Below, one piece after another: positions 34,607 through 41,891 of a DNA stretch of 64,000 nt. This DNA comes from an uncultured Ruminococcus sp. Its GTDB lineage: Bacteria > Bacillota > Clostridia > Lachnospirales > Lachnospiraceae. A model generated the notes under the pieces. It saw nothing but the letters and a program-made list of their open reading frames with translations. It was not told the origin of the DNA and searched no databases. Where the stretch lies: the NCBI GenBank assembly GCA_900066355.1, contig FMEL01000001.1, forward strand, positions 315,848-379,847, read 5' to 3'. The position numbers and the translations under genes are program-made. Every line of letters starts with the position of its first letter. Within the stretch, counting starts at the first letter, position 1.

Positions 34607-35737
34607 TTACTTCTGTTCCTGACTCTTTAACAGCTTCCTGAGACGCTGAACTTCCTCTTCAAGCGCATTTGCTCGCTCTTCTGCCTCAATCTTTAACTGT
34701 TTTTCCTCATCTGCTCGCTGTTTTTCCTCATCTGCTCGCTGTTTTTCCTCATCTGCTCGCTGTTTTTCCTCATCCGCGCGCTGCTTCTCTTCATCCGCAC
34801 GCTGCTTCTCTTCATCCGCGCGTTGTCTTTCAGCCTCTGCACGCTGTTTCTCTCTCGCAGTATTTCTTTTTTGAGCCCCTATGTCTATTTCTTCCATATT
34901 CTCAAACAAATATCCCATACCACGACCTCCTATTCCACCCATTAGCTCCCGGGCATTCTCACTTGGTACTTTCATTTTCATTAGTAAAGACCACAATATC
35001 TTCTTATAAATTTCCTTTATTTCGTCTGGTGCATTCACATAAATAGAATCCACCATTGTTTCGGAGACTTTTTGAAATTCCTTAGTATCCTCCGAAGACT
35101 GTATTTTATTAATCAGCATTACCAATGACATTTCATCATGTTTCTTGCTGAGTTCCTCATTCGTATATTTATTCAAACTCACTACCTGGTATGTAAAATC
35201 TGGTATATACTCGATCATTTCCTCAGAAAAATCAATTCTGTCTTTCAAATGCAGTCCCGCTGTCCACTCTTTCTTCCCTTCATAATATACGATAGGAATG
35301 ATCAGTGGATACCGAAAATCTGCACTCGCACTAACACCCTTATGTTTCTTATTCTGAGTTGCCTTATAATCCTGCCAGATCACACTCATATACCGAAACA
35401 ATTGCATTGCCACATCGTAGTCAATCTCACTCTTATGCTCAATCAATGACAATACATAAACTTCTTTTTCTATTGTGCCATCTGTACTGCGGATATATAC
35501 CTTCTTAATCGTGTCAGCCTCATACTCCACCCCGAGAAATGCCTGATACTTCTGGGAAACATCCTCGATATCCTCCGGCATTACATTGGATAATAATGGA
35601 ATATTTGTATAGTTTCTTAAAAACTGGCTTGTCAACAGATCGTTTTTAAAAATCTCACGACTGTTCACATCTCTGACATGCATTTCCGGCTGGTAGTTTA
35701 TATTGTTTTCTCTTTTGTCCCGTGATACTTTTTCCAT
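34607..35737 (-). CDS. Rpn-family recombination-promoting nuclease / putative transposase
   Basis: The start is ATG 35737, five bases after GGAGG. 376 residues. The N-terminal two thirds have the PD-(D/E)XK-type nuclease pattern of the Rpn (YhgA-like) family: NYTNIPLLSNVMPEDIEDV, then VYVLSLIEHKSEIDYDVAMQ with the E-x-K catalytic core, and YPLIIPIVYYEGKKEWTAGL. Rpn proteins are RecA-independent DNA endonucleases linked to recombination. The C-terminal tail has six perfect heptads QRADEEK, a coiled coil encoded by a 21-bp tandem repeat. Hairpin elements of one family lie on both sides. Confidence 0.85.
   Translation of the reverse strand: MEKVSRDKRENNINYQPEMHVRDVNSREIFKNDLLTSQFLRNYTNIPLLSNVMPEDIEDVSQKYQAFLGVEYEADTIKKVYIRSTDGTIEKEVYVLSLIEHKSEIDYDVAMQLFRYMSVIWQDYKATQNKKHKGVSASADFRYPLIIPIVYYEGKKEWTAGLHLKDRIDFSEEMIEYIPDFTYQVVSLNKYTNEELSKKHDEMSLVMLINKIQSSEDTKEFQKVSETMVDSIYVNAPDEIKEIYKKILWSLLMKMKVPSENARELMGGIGGRGMGYLFENMEEIDIGAQKRNTAREKQRAEAERQRADEEKQRADEEKQRADEEKQRADEEKQRADEEKQRADEEKQLKIEAEERANALEEEVQRLRKLLKSQEQK
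34700..34825 (-). repeat. six 21-bp tandem repeats inside the Rpn gene
   Basis: Six in-frame 21-bp units each coding QRADEEK. Three units at the low-coordinate end are identical; the others differ by synonymous changes (TCTGCT/TCCGCG). Copy number is likely unstable by slippage, changing coiled-coil length without breaking the frame. Confidence 0.9.
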
Positions 35738-35779
35738 TCTGCCTCCTTGCGGGAAACAAATCACAGATCAAAAGATATT

Positions 35780-35827
35780 TGTAACTGTTCAGTTCCCTCG
35801 CGGGATACTGCCTGCTGAATAGTTACA
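35780..35827. repeat. dispersed hairpin element, family C (right of the Rpn gene)
   Basis: TGTAACTGTTCAG (35780-35792) pairs with CTGAATAGTTACA (35815-35827) around the tag CCTCGCGGGATACTGCCTG. It is the compact version of the element at 34333-34474; together the two bracket the Rpn gene. Confidence 0.7.
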
Positions 35828-35914
35828 GATATTTACATTTTTATTGTAACATGTTGATTTTGATGGAACAACTGAAAACTTTCTAAAATACAAAAACCAT
35901 CGCTCAATTCCCTG

Positions 35915-35943
35915 CTCTGGTCACATCCTCGCGGAGCGTTTTT
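35915..35943. repeat. fragment of structured repeat family A
   Basis: TCTGGTCACATCCTCGCGGA followed by GCGTTTTT matches the middle of the 14.5-kb element but the palindrome that should follow is missing; GntR remnant sequence begins instead. Confidence 0.6.
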
Positions 35944-35947
35944 CTAA

Positions 35948-36313
35948 ATATGAATATGTGTATGAACTCCGATTATTTTCGGATAGATTCTTCCGCTGCC
36001 TCAGTACGAAATGTAACTTCTGCACATGGAAGTCCACCTTCAACAAGTGCCTTTGCAAGTGGAACTGCATACAGCCATAGCATTGAGCAGTAAAAATGTT
36101 GTCGTACCCAGACTGATTCCCGTGATCAACAGCTCTATTCCTCTGTTTGTAGAAACAACCGGCGGTACTCTGCACGAAGAAACCATAGAAACACACCGCG
36201 AAATTGCTGATGCTATCGCGTCTCATGATTCCCTTCGTGCCCAGGATGCCATGTATCTTCATTTAGTCTATAACCGAAAGAGAATACAGCTCAGCAAAAT
36301 CCTAAATGTCTGA
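35948..36313 (+). pseudogene. FadR-type GntR regulator remnant (FCD domain only), frameshifted
   Basis: EYVYELR in one frame, SAASVRNVTSAHGS in a second, then VELHTAIALSSKNVVVPRLI and TLHEETIETHREIADAIASH followed by HLVYNRKR in a third, ending at 36313. Together they trace an FCD ligand-binding domain, including the HTAIALSSKN and HREIADAI motifs. The DNA-binding domain is gone, with a family A repeat fragment at the break. Dead gene. Confidence 0.75.
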
Positions 36314-36343
36314 GTCAATAGAGTTCTTTTATGACACACAAAT

Positions 36344-36373
36344 TTGGATTTCCATGCGAATTTGTGATATGAT
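36344..36373 (+). promoter_or_regulatory. probable promoter of the DegV gene
   Basis: TTGGAT (36344-36349), an 18-base spacer, and TATGAT (36368-36373), about 85 bases before the start codon. Confidence 0.55.
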
Positions 36374-36459
36374 TACAGATATACAAAAGAGATATGCGTG
36401 AATACGCAAAGACTGTTATACCTTGTCAACAGAATAAATACAGAAAGGACATATCTCAT

Positions 36460-37308
36460 ATGGTAAAGATTATTTCAGACAGCACCTGCGACCTCTCTCC
36501 TGAGCTGATTGCAAAATATGATATCGACATCCTGCCGCTCCACATTCTTCTCGGCGAGGACGAATATGAAGATGGCAGAAACATTACACCGCAGCAGATC
36601 TATGACTGGTCTGATGCACACAAAACAACGCCCAAAACATCAGCCCCGTCTCTGGCTGAAGCCATTGATCTTTTTCGCCCATATATAGAAGAAAAACGTG
36701 AAATCGTCTGTTTTTCCATTTCCGGCAGCATGTCCACTTCCGGAAATGTCATGCGCCTTGCGGCTGAAGAATTAGAAGCATCTGATCTTGTTACGGTCGT
36801 TGATTCGGCAAATCTCTCTACCGGAATCGGGCTTCTCGTCATAGAGGCAGCAATTATGGCCGAAAAAGGACAGTCCGCAGCCGAAATCGCAGCTACAATA
36901 GAATCTTTAAAACCCAATGTCCGCGCAAGCTTTGTCGTCGATACACTTACTTATCTGTACCGCGGTGGCCGATGCAACGCTGTTTCTGCCATGGCAGGCG
37001 GAGTTCTGAGACTTCACCCGAAAATCGTCGTCGAAAACGGTGCCATGGACGCGTCCAAAAAATATCGTGGCAAAATAAATTCTGTCATTATGTCCTATGT
37101 AAAAGACATGGAAGAGGATTTAAAATCTGCAAGACCTGAGCGCGTATTTATCACACATTCCGGCTGTGACCGCACCACCGTTGATGCCGTCCGCTCCTAC
37201 CTGGAAAGTCTCGGGATCTTCCATGAAATATTAGAAACCAGGGCCGGCGGTGTTGTTTCCAGCCACTGCGGTCCTGGTACACTTGGTGTTCTGTTTATTG
37301 CAAAATAA
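36460..37308 (+). CDS. DegV-family fatty acid-binding protein
   Basis: The start is ATG 36460, ten bases after AGAAAGGA; the family begins at this methionine (MVKIISDSTCDLSPELIAKY). 282 residues. Two-domain DegV fold with IISDSTCDL, LPLHILLGEDEY, KTSAPSLAEAIDLF (the conserved T-S-x-P motif), VVDTLTYLYRGGRCNAVSAM, and the C-terminal SSHCGPGTLGVLF. DegV/FakB proteins bind a fatty acid and present it to the FakA kinase for phospholipid synthesis. Cytoplasmic, single gene, own promoter. Confidence 0.92.
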   Translation: MVKIISDSTCDLSPELIAKYDIDILPLHILLGEDEYEDGRNITPQQIYDWSDAHKTTPKTSAPSLAEAIDLFRPYIEEKREIVCFSISGSMSTSGNVMRLAAEELEASDLVTVVDSANLSTGIGLLVIEAAIMAEKGQSAAEIAATIESLKPNVRASFVVDTLTYLYRGGRCNAVSAMAGGVLRLHPKIVVENGAMDASKKYRGKINSVIMSYVKDMEEDLKSARPERVFITHSGCDRTTVDAVRSYLESLGIFHEILETRAGGVVSSHCGPGTLGVLFIAK

Positions 37309-37350
37309 GCGATTACACCGGATATTTTACAATTTTACATTTTTGACCCG

Positions 37351-37411
37351 AATCCCTCAATCTTTAAGGGACTTGTTACGCTTTGCGCGCCAGATACGGT
37401 CTGCTTAAGAC
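37351..37411. repeat. left third of structured repeat family A
   Basis: AATCCCTCAATCTTTAAGGG, then ACTTGTTACGCTTTGCGCGC and CAGATACGGTCTGCTTAAGA match the left part of the 14.5-kb element. It overlaps the 3' end of the MATE gene: the repeat supplies the stop codon and last residues. Confidence 0.7.
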
Positions 37412-38757
37412 AGGATTGATTTACGCTGTTCAGCCCGGTTCAGATAAATAAAGAATCCTATGTTCAGGAAGATTCCCACAGTCGTTGCCACCGGTGCAGC
37501 CAGACCGATCTTTGTCAGACTTGCGTTCGGCTGGATACTCATAAAATATGCCAGCGGCAAACGTACCAGAAGTGTCTGGATCAGACCCTGTGTCATGACC
37601 CAGACAGTCTTGTTATTTCCATTGAAATAACCAACCATACTGAACAGAATCGCTGTCACAAGTGTTTCCGGTGCAAAACCTTTCAGATATGCAAATCCAT
37701 TCTGGATAACCGCTGCATCTGTAGAAAAAACACTGCACAATACATCACCTTTAAACAGAACCAGTACAAATACCACACAGCCAACAGCCAGACCCACACC
37801 GATTCCTGTAAACATCGACTGTTTCGCACGTTTTTTCTTGCCTGCACCTATATTCTGGGAAACGAAAGATGCCATGGACTGCATCAGTGAACTCGGTACG
37901 AGCATTGCAAAGTTTACAATTTTACATGCAACTCCGTAACCGGACGAAGCTTCCAGTCCAAGTCTGTTGACAAATGCACAGAGTGCCAGGAAAGAAATCT
38001 GTGTCAGAAATTCCTGCAGTGCAAGCGGAAGACCGATCTTCAGGAATTTCCGGCACTGTGGGTTCAGGCGAAAATCCTTCTTTGTGATCGCAAACGGAAG
38101 ATCTTTTTTCAGCAAAAGCATTACCGCAAATACTACGCTGAGCGCCTGTGCGGTAACTGTTGCGATTGCAGCTCCTGCTGCATCCATGTGAAGACCGGCT
38201 ACCAGTACCAGGTCGCCGATAATATTTACAATACATGCCACCAGTACAAAAAGAAGTGGTGATTTACTGTCTCCCAATCCACGGAAGATTGCAGACAACA
38301 GATTGTACGCTACAATAAAGAAAATACCTGCACCGCAGATTCTTACATAACTTGCAGTCAGATCTACAGCCTCAGCCGGTGCCTGCATCAGAACGGAAAT
38401 CGGACGGGCAAATCCAACCATCGCAATAAACAGTGCAACAGACATCATGGTAAATACCACTGCTCCACCACCAATGACAGCCCCGATCCTTTCCAGTCTT
38501 TTTTCACCAAGATATCGGGCGATCAGAACAGTGATACCCATTGCGAACTGAATTACTACAAATGTCACCAGATTCAATACCTGGCTTCCGGTGGAAACCG
38601 CAGAAAGTCCGGATGTGGAACCAAATCTTCCTACAACCAACAAGTCAACTGCGCCGTATGCCGCCTGCAGAATCAACGCCCCGAGAATCGGCATCATAAA
38701 GGCGACCAGTTTCTCCAGTATATTTCCCTGTGTAAAATCAGCTTTATCATTTGTCAT
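37405..38757 (-). CDS. MATE-family efflux transporter
   Basis: The start is ATG 38757 (MTNDKADFTQGNILEKL) after GGAGGAG; the longer frame is rejected. 450 residues with about twelve membrane segments. PILGALILQAAYGAVDLLVV and VSTGSQVLNLVTFVVIQFAM are typical MATE segments. It overlaps the upstream MarR gene by 11 bases, so the MarR protein probably controls it, a common drug-efflux arrangement. The last codons and the stop lie in a dispersed repeat, so the native C-terminus may have been replaced. Confidence 0.92.
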   Translation of the reverse strand: MTNDKADFTQGNILEKLVAFMMPILGALILQAAYGAVDLLVVGRFGSTSGLSAVSTGSQVLNLVTFVVIQFAMGITVLIARYLGEKRLERIGAVIGGGAVVFTMMSVALFIAMVGFARPISVLMQAPAEAVDLTASYVRICGAGIFFIVAYNLLSAIFRGLGDSKSPLLFVLVACIVNIIGDLVLVAGLHMDAAGAAIATVTAQALSVVFAVMLLLKKDLPFAITKKDFRLNPQCRKFLKIGLPLALQEFLTQISFLALCAFVNRLGLEASSGYGVACKIVNFAMLVPSSLMQSMASFVSQNIGAGKKKRAKQSMFTGIGVGLAVGCVVFVLVLFKGDVLCSVFSTDAAVIQNGFAYLKGFAPETLVTAILFSMVGYFNGNNKTVWVMTQGLIQTLLVRLPLAYFMSIQPNASLTKIGLAAPVATTVGIFLNIGFFIYLNRAEQRKSILS

Positions 38758-39199
38758 AATGACTCCTCCTCTCACACATAATCTGATAAAATTTTGCAAT
38801 CGTGTGGATCATACAGTCTGCATCTTCTTCTGAAATATCACTCAGTTCCCCGGACAGCTCGCCGAAATAATGCTCATCATACTTATGAAACAGCTTCCAT
38901 CCTTCTTCTGTGATAGATATGTAAGTGACACGTCCATCATCTGGGGATGCAATCTTGCTGAGATAACCTTTTTTCTCCATCTCTTTTACCGTTCTGGTGA
39001 CTCCCGGCCTTGGGAGATTCATTATATCGCTGATATCAGACACTTTTACATGAATGTCTTTTTTTTCCAGTTTCTGGATTGCATCCAGATATTGAATATA
39101 AGACGGCATCACCCCCTGCGGCAGTGGTGGCAGCATCTCCCGGATCCGCTTCGCCTGATAACATGCATCAAGCATTTCTTTGATTTTTTTGGTTGTCAT
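38747..39199 (-). CDS. MarR-family transcriptional regulator
   Basis: 150 residues, winged helix. DIHVKVSDISDIMNLPRPGV and VTRTVKEMEKKGYLSKIAS form the recognition helix region, followed by the wing DDGRVTYISITEEGWKLF. It starts at ATG 39199 behind AGGAG, and its stop lies inside the MATE gene, so the two are coupled. It likely represses the pair until a phenolic or other small ligand binds. A family A repeat and a hairpin occupy its upstream region (39281-39375). Confidence 0.92.
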   Translation of the reverse strand: MTTKKIKEMLDACYQAKRIREMLPPLPQGVMPSYIQYLDAIQKLEKKDIHVKVSDISDIMNLPRPGVTRTVKEMEKKGYLSKIASPDDGRVTYISITEEGWKLFHKYDEHYFGELSGELSDISEEDADCMIHTIAKFYQIMCERRSHYDK

Positions 39200-39280
39200 A
39201 ATATATGCTCCTATATAATTATCATTGTTAATTACCTTTGATAATTATATAGAAAACTGAGGATTTGTCAAGAAGCATTG

Positions 39281-39340
39281 CATCCTCACGGAACGTTTTT
39301 ATGTAATAGGAACATTACGGAGTAGTTTCCTATTACAAAA
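39281..39340. repeat. structured repeat family A, right part
   Basis: CATCCTCACGGAACG leads into the palindrome TTTTATGTAATAGGAA / TTTCCTATTACAAAA around CATTACGGAGTAG. The core matches the copies at 14.5 and 40.7 kb, while the outer arms differ yet remain complementary. Confidence 0.75.
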
Positions 39341-39375
39341 TATCGTTTTACCATCACTCAGACAGCAAAACGATA
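39341..39375. repeat. hairpin beside the family A repeat
   Basis: TATCGTTTT (39341-39349) pairs with AAAACGATA (39367-39375). Loop ACCATC..CAGACAG resembles the Rpn terminator loop at 34507-34528, so it may be a related mobile hairpin or a terminator. Confidence 0.55.
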
Positions 39376-39489
39376 TATCCTTACTTAACAATTACCGGGA
39401 TTAGGACCATCTGATTTTTGTGCTCCTGTTGATTCTATTTGAACTTACTCATTTTTAAGTCATCGAATTTTAACTCTCCCAATGACCTG

Positions 39490-39740
39490 TGAGAACCTTA
39501 CTTTATCATAGACCAACCAAATTTACAGAAATTGGTTGACCTGCTCAGGATTGGCTTACGTCTGAGTCATTCACAACCGACAATTTCGTGGACTTTCCCG
39601 AGGGTTCCTTCTATCCGGGTCATTTATGACTGGCAATTTCATGAACTTGCCCGGCTCTTACTCCTCCCCAGGTCATGCGCAGACAAATATCGCCAGGAAA
39701 AACATCTACACCATGTGCAGACGTTCCCTGGCGGTGTGCT
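39490..39740. other. unexplained structured region with diverged internal direct repeats
   Basis: No gene. A hairpin AACCAAATTT/AAATTGGTT lies near 39515-39540. Two 37-base direct repeats follow (39560-39596 and 39613-39649) that differ by ten transitions and only one terminal transversion. Further on CGCCAGG (39691-39697) pairs with CCTGGCG (39727-39733), and ATGCGCAGAC recurs as ATGTGCAGAC. It lies directly 3' of the CmpB-like gene. It could be a non-coding RNA or a dispersed repeat; the family is not recognised. Confidence 0.4.
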
Positions 39741-39752
39741 TCACAGCAAACT

Positions 39753-40640
39753 TTATTTCAGTTTCTTCTTCAGTTCCTGAATCAACTCAAAGTAATCTCT
39801 GTGTTTCATCTCAGGAAATGCTTTGATGAGTCGTCCCTGTCCAAATACAGTGTGGTTTGTGATAGAACTGGACAGCTCATCAAACTGTGCCTGAAGTTCT
39901 GTTTTTTTCATTCGAAGCATTTCGATTGACTTATCTTTCTGCGCTATTGTAGCATCACGGAGCTCTGCTTTTGCAAGTGTAACCTGCACTTTACCCTCAC
40001 CGACTTTCTGAGCAGTGTCGATCGTGGTCGTCGCCAGTGTGTTGCTGAGTTTGTCACTTACAATTCTCATATCGGAGCTGACTTTATCCAGTCTGGTAAG
40101 CTTCTTGTTCAGTCCGCGGATCGTTGCTACAGTCACTACAAAATCCGCAAAATATGCCGCATACAAAATTGCTATCACAACCCATTCCCAGGTTGCCGGT
40201 ATATGTGATGCCTGATTTTCCACATACTTCTGGAAAACTTTTACGACCATCACGATTGCAAGTCCCCAGATCAGCGAAAACTCCAGACAGATATATCCGT
40301 GAAAATTCAGCGGCTTATTTGAATAATCCCACCATCTTGCATGAAAGCATACGTCAAGCAGCCATCCGGCAATCAGCTCTACCAAAGTAGCCAGGACAAA
40401 TCCAAAGACAAAGATCATTCCTTCACTCATCACATGTCCTCCGCTCTGAATCGTATTGAGCAGAGCAAAAACGGACAGTACTCCGAAACCATACACCGGG
40501 CAGACCGGACCATTCAGAAAACCTCGGTTTATCACCTTTCCAAGTGCAACCGCATGGAAGATAACTTCAACAACCCATCCTCCAAAAGAATAAAACAAAA
40601 AATACAAACATATCTGAAAATATGTCATTCCACAAATCAT
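39753..40640 (-). CDS. CmpB-like putative ABC transporter permease (type IV), membrane protein
   Basis: 295 residues from ATG 40640, eight bases after GGAGGG. About five membrane segments in residues 1-165, with the family motif FYSFGGWVVEVIF, FLNGPVCPVYGFG and FHGYICLEFSLIWG, then a long hydrophilic helical tail (about 180-295) rich in coiled-coil residues (LRMKKTELQAQFDELSSSI). The family (PF06541) was named as an ABC permease but its role is unproven. No ATPase gene accompanies it. Single-gene unit. Confidence 0.8.
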   Translation of the reverse strand: MICGMTYFQICLYFLFYSFGGWVVEVIFHAVALGKVINRGFLNGPVCPVYGFGVLSVFALLNTIQSGGHVMSEGMIFVFGFVLATLVELIAGWLLDVCFHARWWDYSNKPLNFHGYICLEFSLIWGLAIVMVVKVFQKYVENQASHIPATWEWVVIAILYAAYFADFVVTVATIRGLNKKLTRLDKVSSDMRIVSDKLSNTLATTTIDTAQKVGEGKVQVTLAKAELRDATIAQKDKSIEMLRMKKTELQAQFDELSSSITNHTVFGQGRLIKAFPEMKHRDYFELIQELKKKLK

Positions 40641-40742
40641 TATCTATACCCTCCTCCATCTTTCCTTTTTGATATAAGCAAATTTATTATACCAGACACG
40701 CCAATATTTACCTATACAAATCTTATGAAATATTTCGTCACG

Positions 40743-40790
40743 TTTTTACGTTATTGGAACATTACGGGGTAATGTCCTATAACGTAAAAA
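40743..40790. repeat. structured repeat family A, palindrome
   Basis: TTTTTACGTTAT (40743-40754) and ATAACGTAAAAA (40779-40790) form a perfect 12-bp stem around GGAACATTACGGGGTAATGT. Core as at 14.5 kb, arms different but co-varying. It directly adjoins the terminator of the 4Fe-4S gene. Confidence 0.8.
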
Positions 40791-40792
40791 TA

Positions 40793-40821
40793 CCGCCAGT
40801 TAGCTCCAGGCTATCTGACGG
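40793..40821 (-). terminator. terminator of the 4Fe-4S membrane protein gene
   Basis: CCGCCAGTTAGC (40793-40804) pairs with GCTATCTGACGG (40810-40821) apart from two imperfect positions; the minus strand continues into ATTTTT. It lies ten bases after the stop codon. Confidence 0.75.
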
Positions 40822-40829
40822 CATTAATA

Positions 40830-41672
40830 TTATCTCTTTACCCCACACTGAATCGCCTGTGTCGGGCAGGCTTTCTTACATCTTCCACAACGGATGCACT
40901 CTGCACTGTTCGGGTTTTCCACAGGGTTTACTTCCATCTGGCAGGCTTTTGCACATTTTCCACAGTGAATGCATTTCTCCTCGTCTACACGATAACGAAA
41001 AACAGATACTTTGTTAAATATAGAATAAAACGCTCCCAGTGGACAGATATATTTACAAAACGGCCGGTAAATAAGAATTGCCAAAATGATCACAATCACC
41101 AGAATCACATTTTTCCATATGTAAAGCCATCCGATTGCACTGCGCATGGACTTATTCAACAATACAAGCGGAAGACCACCTTCCAGTGTTCCTGCCGGGC
41201 AGATCAGTTTGCAGAAATACGGTGCGCCCTGTCCCATGATATCTACCACAAACATCGGCAATAAAATTACAAATATAAGAAAAATTACATATTTCAGTTT
41301 GCGAAGCAGTTTGTCTCCGCGAAATGTCCTGATTTTTTTCGGAAACGGAATCTTGTTGAGCAGATCCTGAATCAGTCCGAACGGACACAGGAATCCGCAG
41401 ACCAGCCTGCCCAGCAATGCTCCCACAAAAATCAGAAATCCGACCACATAATATGCCATTTTGAAATTCCAGCTTCCAATTACCGCCTGAAGAGAACCAA
41501 TCGGACAGGCGCCTGTCGCACCGGGACAGGAATAACAGTTCAGCCCCGGAACACAGACATTTTTCAGCTTTCCGGTATAGATCTTGCCGGTCACAAAACC
41601 AGACAGATGACTGTTAGTCAGCAGTGCCCACAATGCCTGGATTCCATGTCGCGGCCATTCGTTTATTTTCAT
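40830..41672 (-). CDS. membrane-bound 4Fe-4S ferredoxin, NapH/CcoG-like
   Basis: The start is taken as ATG 41672; a TTG further upstream would overlap the preceding small gene. 280 residues. Several membrane helices and the paired cysteine motifs CYSCPGATGACPIGSL, LVCGFLCPFGLIQDLL and FCKYICPLGAFYSIF of the NapH/NosR/RdxA group, then two classical ferredoxin sites CIHCGKCAKACQMEVNP and CIRCGRCKKACP. It should pass electrons across or along the membrane. It follows the CXXC and TlpA-like genes on the same strand, which suggests that it feeds reducing power to an extracytoplasmic thiol pathway. Confidence 0.88.
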   Translation of the reverse strand: MKINEWPRHGIQALWALLTNSHLSGFVTGKIYTGKLKNVCVPGLNCYSCPGATGACPIGSLQAVIGSWNFKMAYYVVGFLIFVGALLGRLVCGFLCPFGLIQDLLNKIPFPKKIRTFRGDKLLRKLKYVIFLIFVILLPMFVVDIMGQGAPYFCKLICPAGTLEGGLPLVLLNKSMRSAIGWLYIWKNVILVIVIILAILIYRPFCKYICPLGAFYSIFNKVSVFRYRVDEEKCIHCGKCAKACQMEVNPVENPNSAECIRCGRCKKACPTQAIQCGVKR

Positions 41673-41679
41673 TTTTTTA

Positions 41680-41832
41680 TTATCCAATTCCAATACACTC
41701 CATGCAGATATTAATTGCTTTTGTAAAAACTACGGACATCTCGCCTCTGTAGATTCCAAAGATCATCAGAAGGATTCCAAGAATTGCCAAAACAACTCCT
41801 GCCCATTTTGTTTCTGTTATTTTTTTTATCAT
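41680..41832 (-). CDS. CD1871A-family small CXXC membrane protein
   Basis: 50 residues (MIKKITETKWAGVVLAILGI to the end NICMECIGIG). One membrane helix spans about residues 10-28, followed by RGEMSVVFTKAINICMECIG with a C-terminal CxxC. This is the pattern of the CD1871A family, encoded beside a 4Fe-4S NapH-like protein and a TlpA-like thioredoxin in Clostridia. The CXXC probably shuttles electrons between them; that is inference from family and position. It ends eight bases before the ferredoxin gene. Confidence 0.8.
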   Translation of the reverse strand: MIKKITETKWAGVVLAILGILLMIFGIYRGEMSVVFTKAINICMECIGIG

Positions 41833-41891
41833 AGTTATCTTTTATCTTTCTGCCGGAAACCGGCATTGCTGGTTATCACAACTATACTCTT

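Noticed and set aside
34700..34825. Regular 21-bp repeats resembling a short CRISPR array
   Set aside because: There are no unique spacers; the units are contiguous, in frame, and encode QRADEEK heptads of the Rpn protein.
37405..38799. Longer start for the second MATE protein at 38799
   Set aside because: It would put the GGAGGAG ribosome binding site inside the coding sequence and lengthen the overlap with marR; ATG 38757 fits better.
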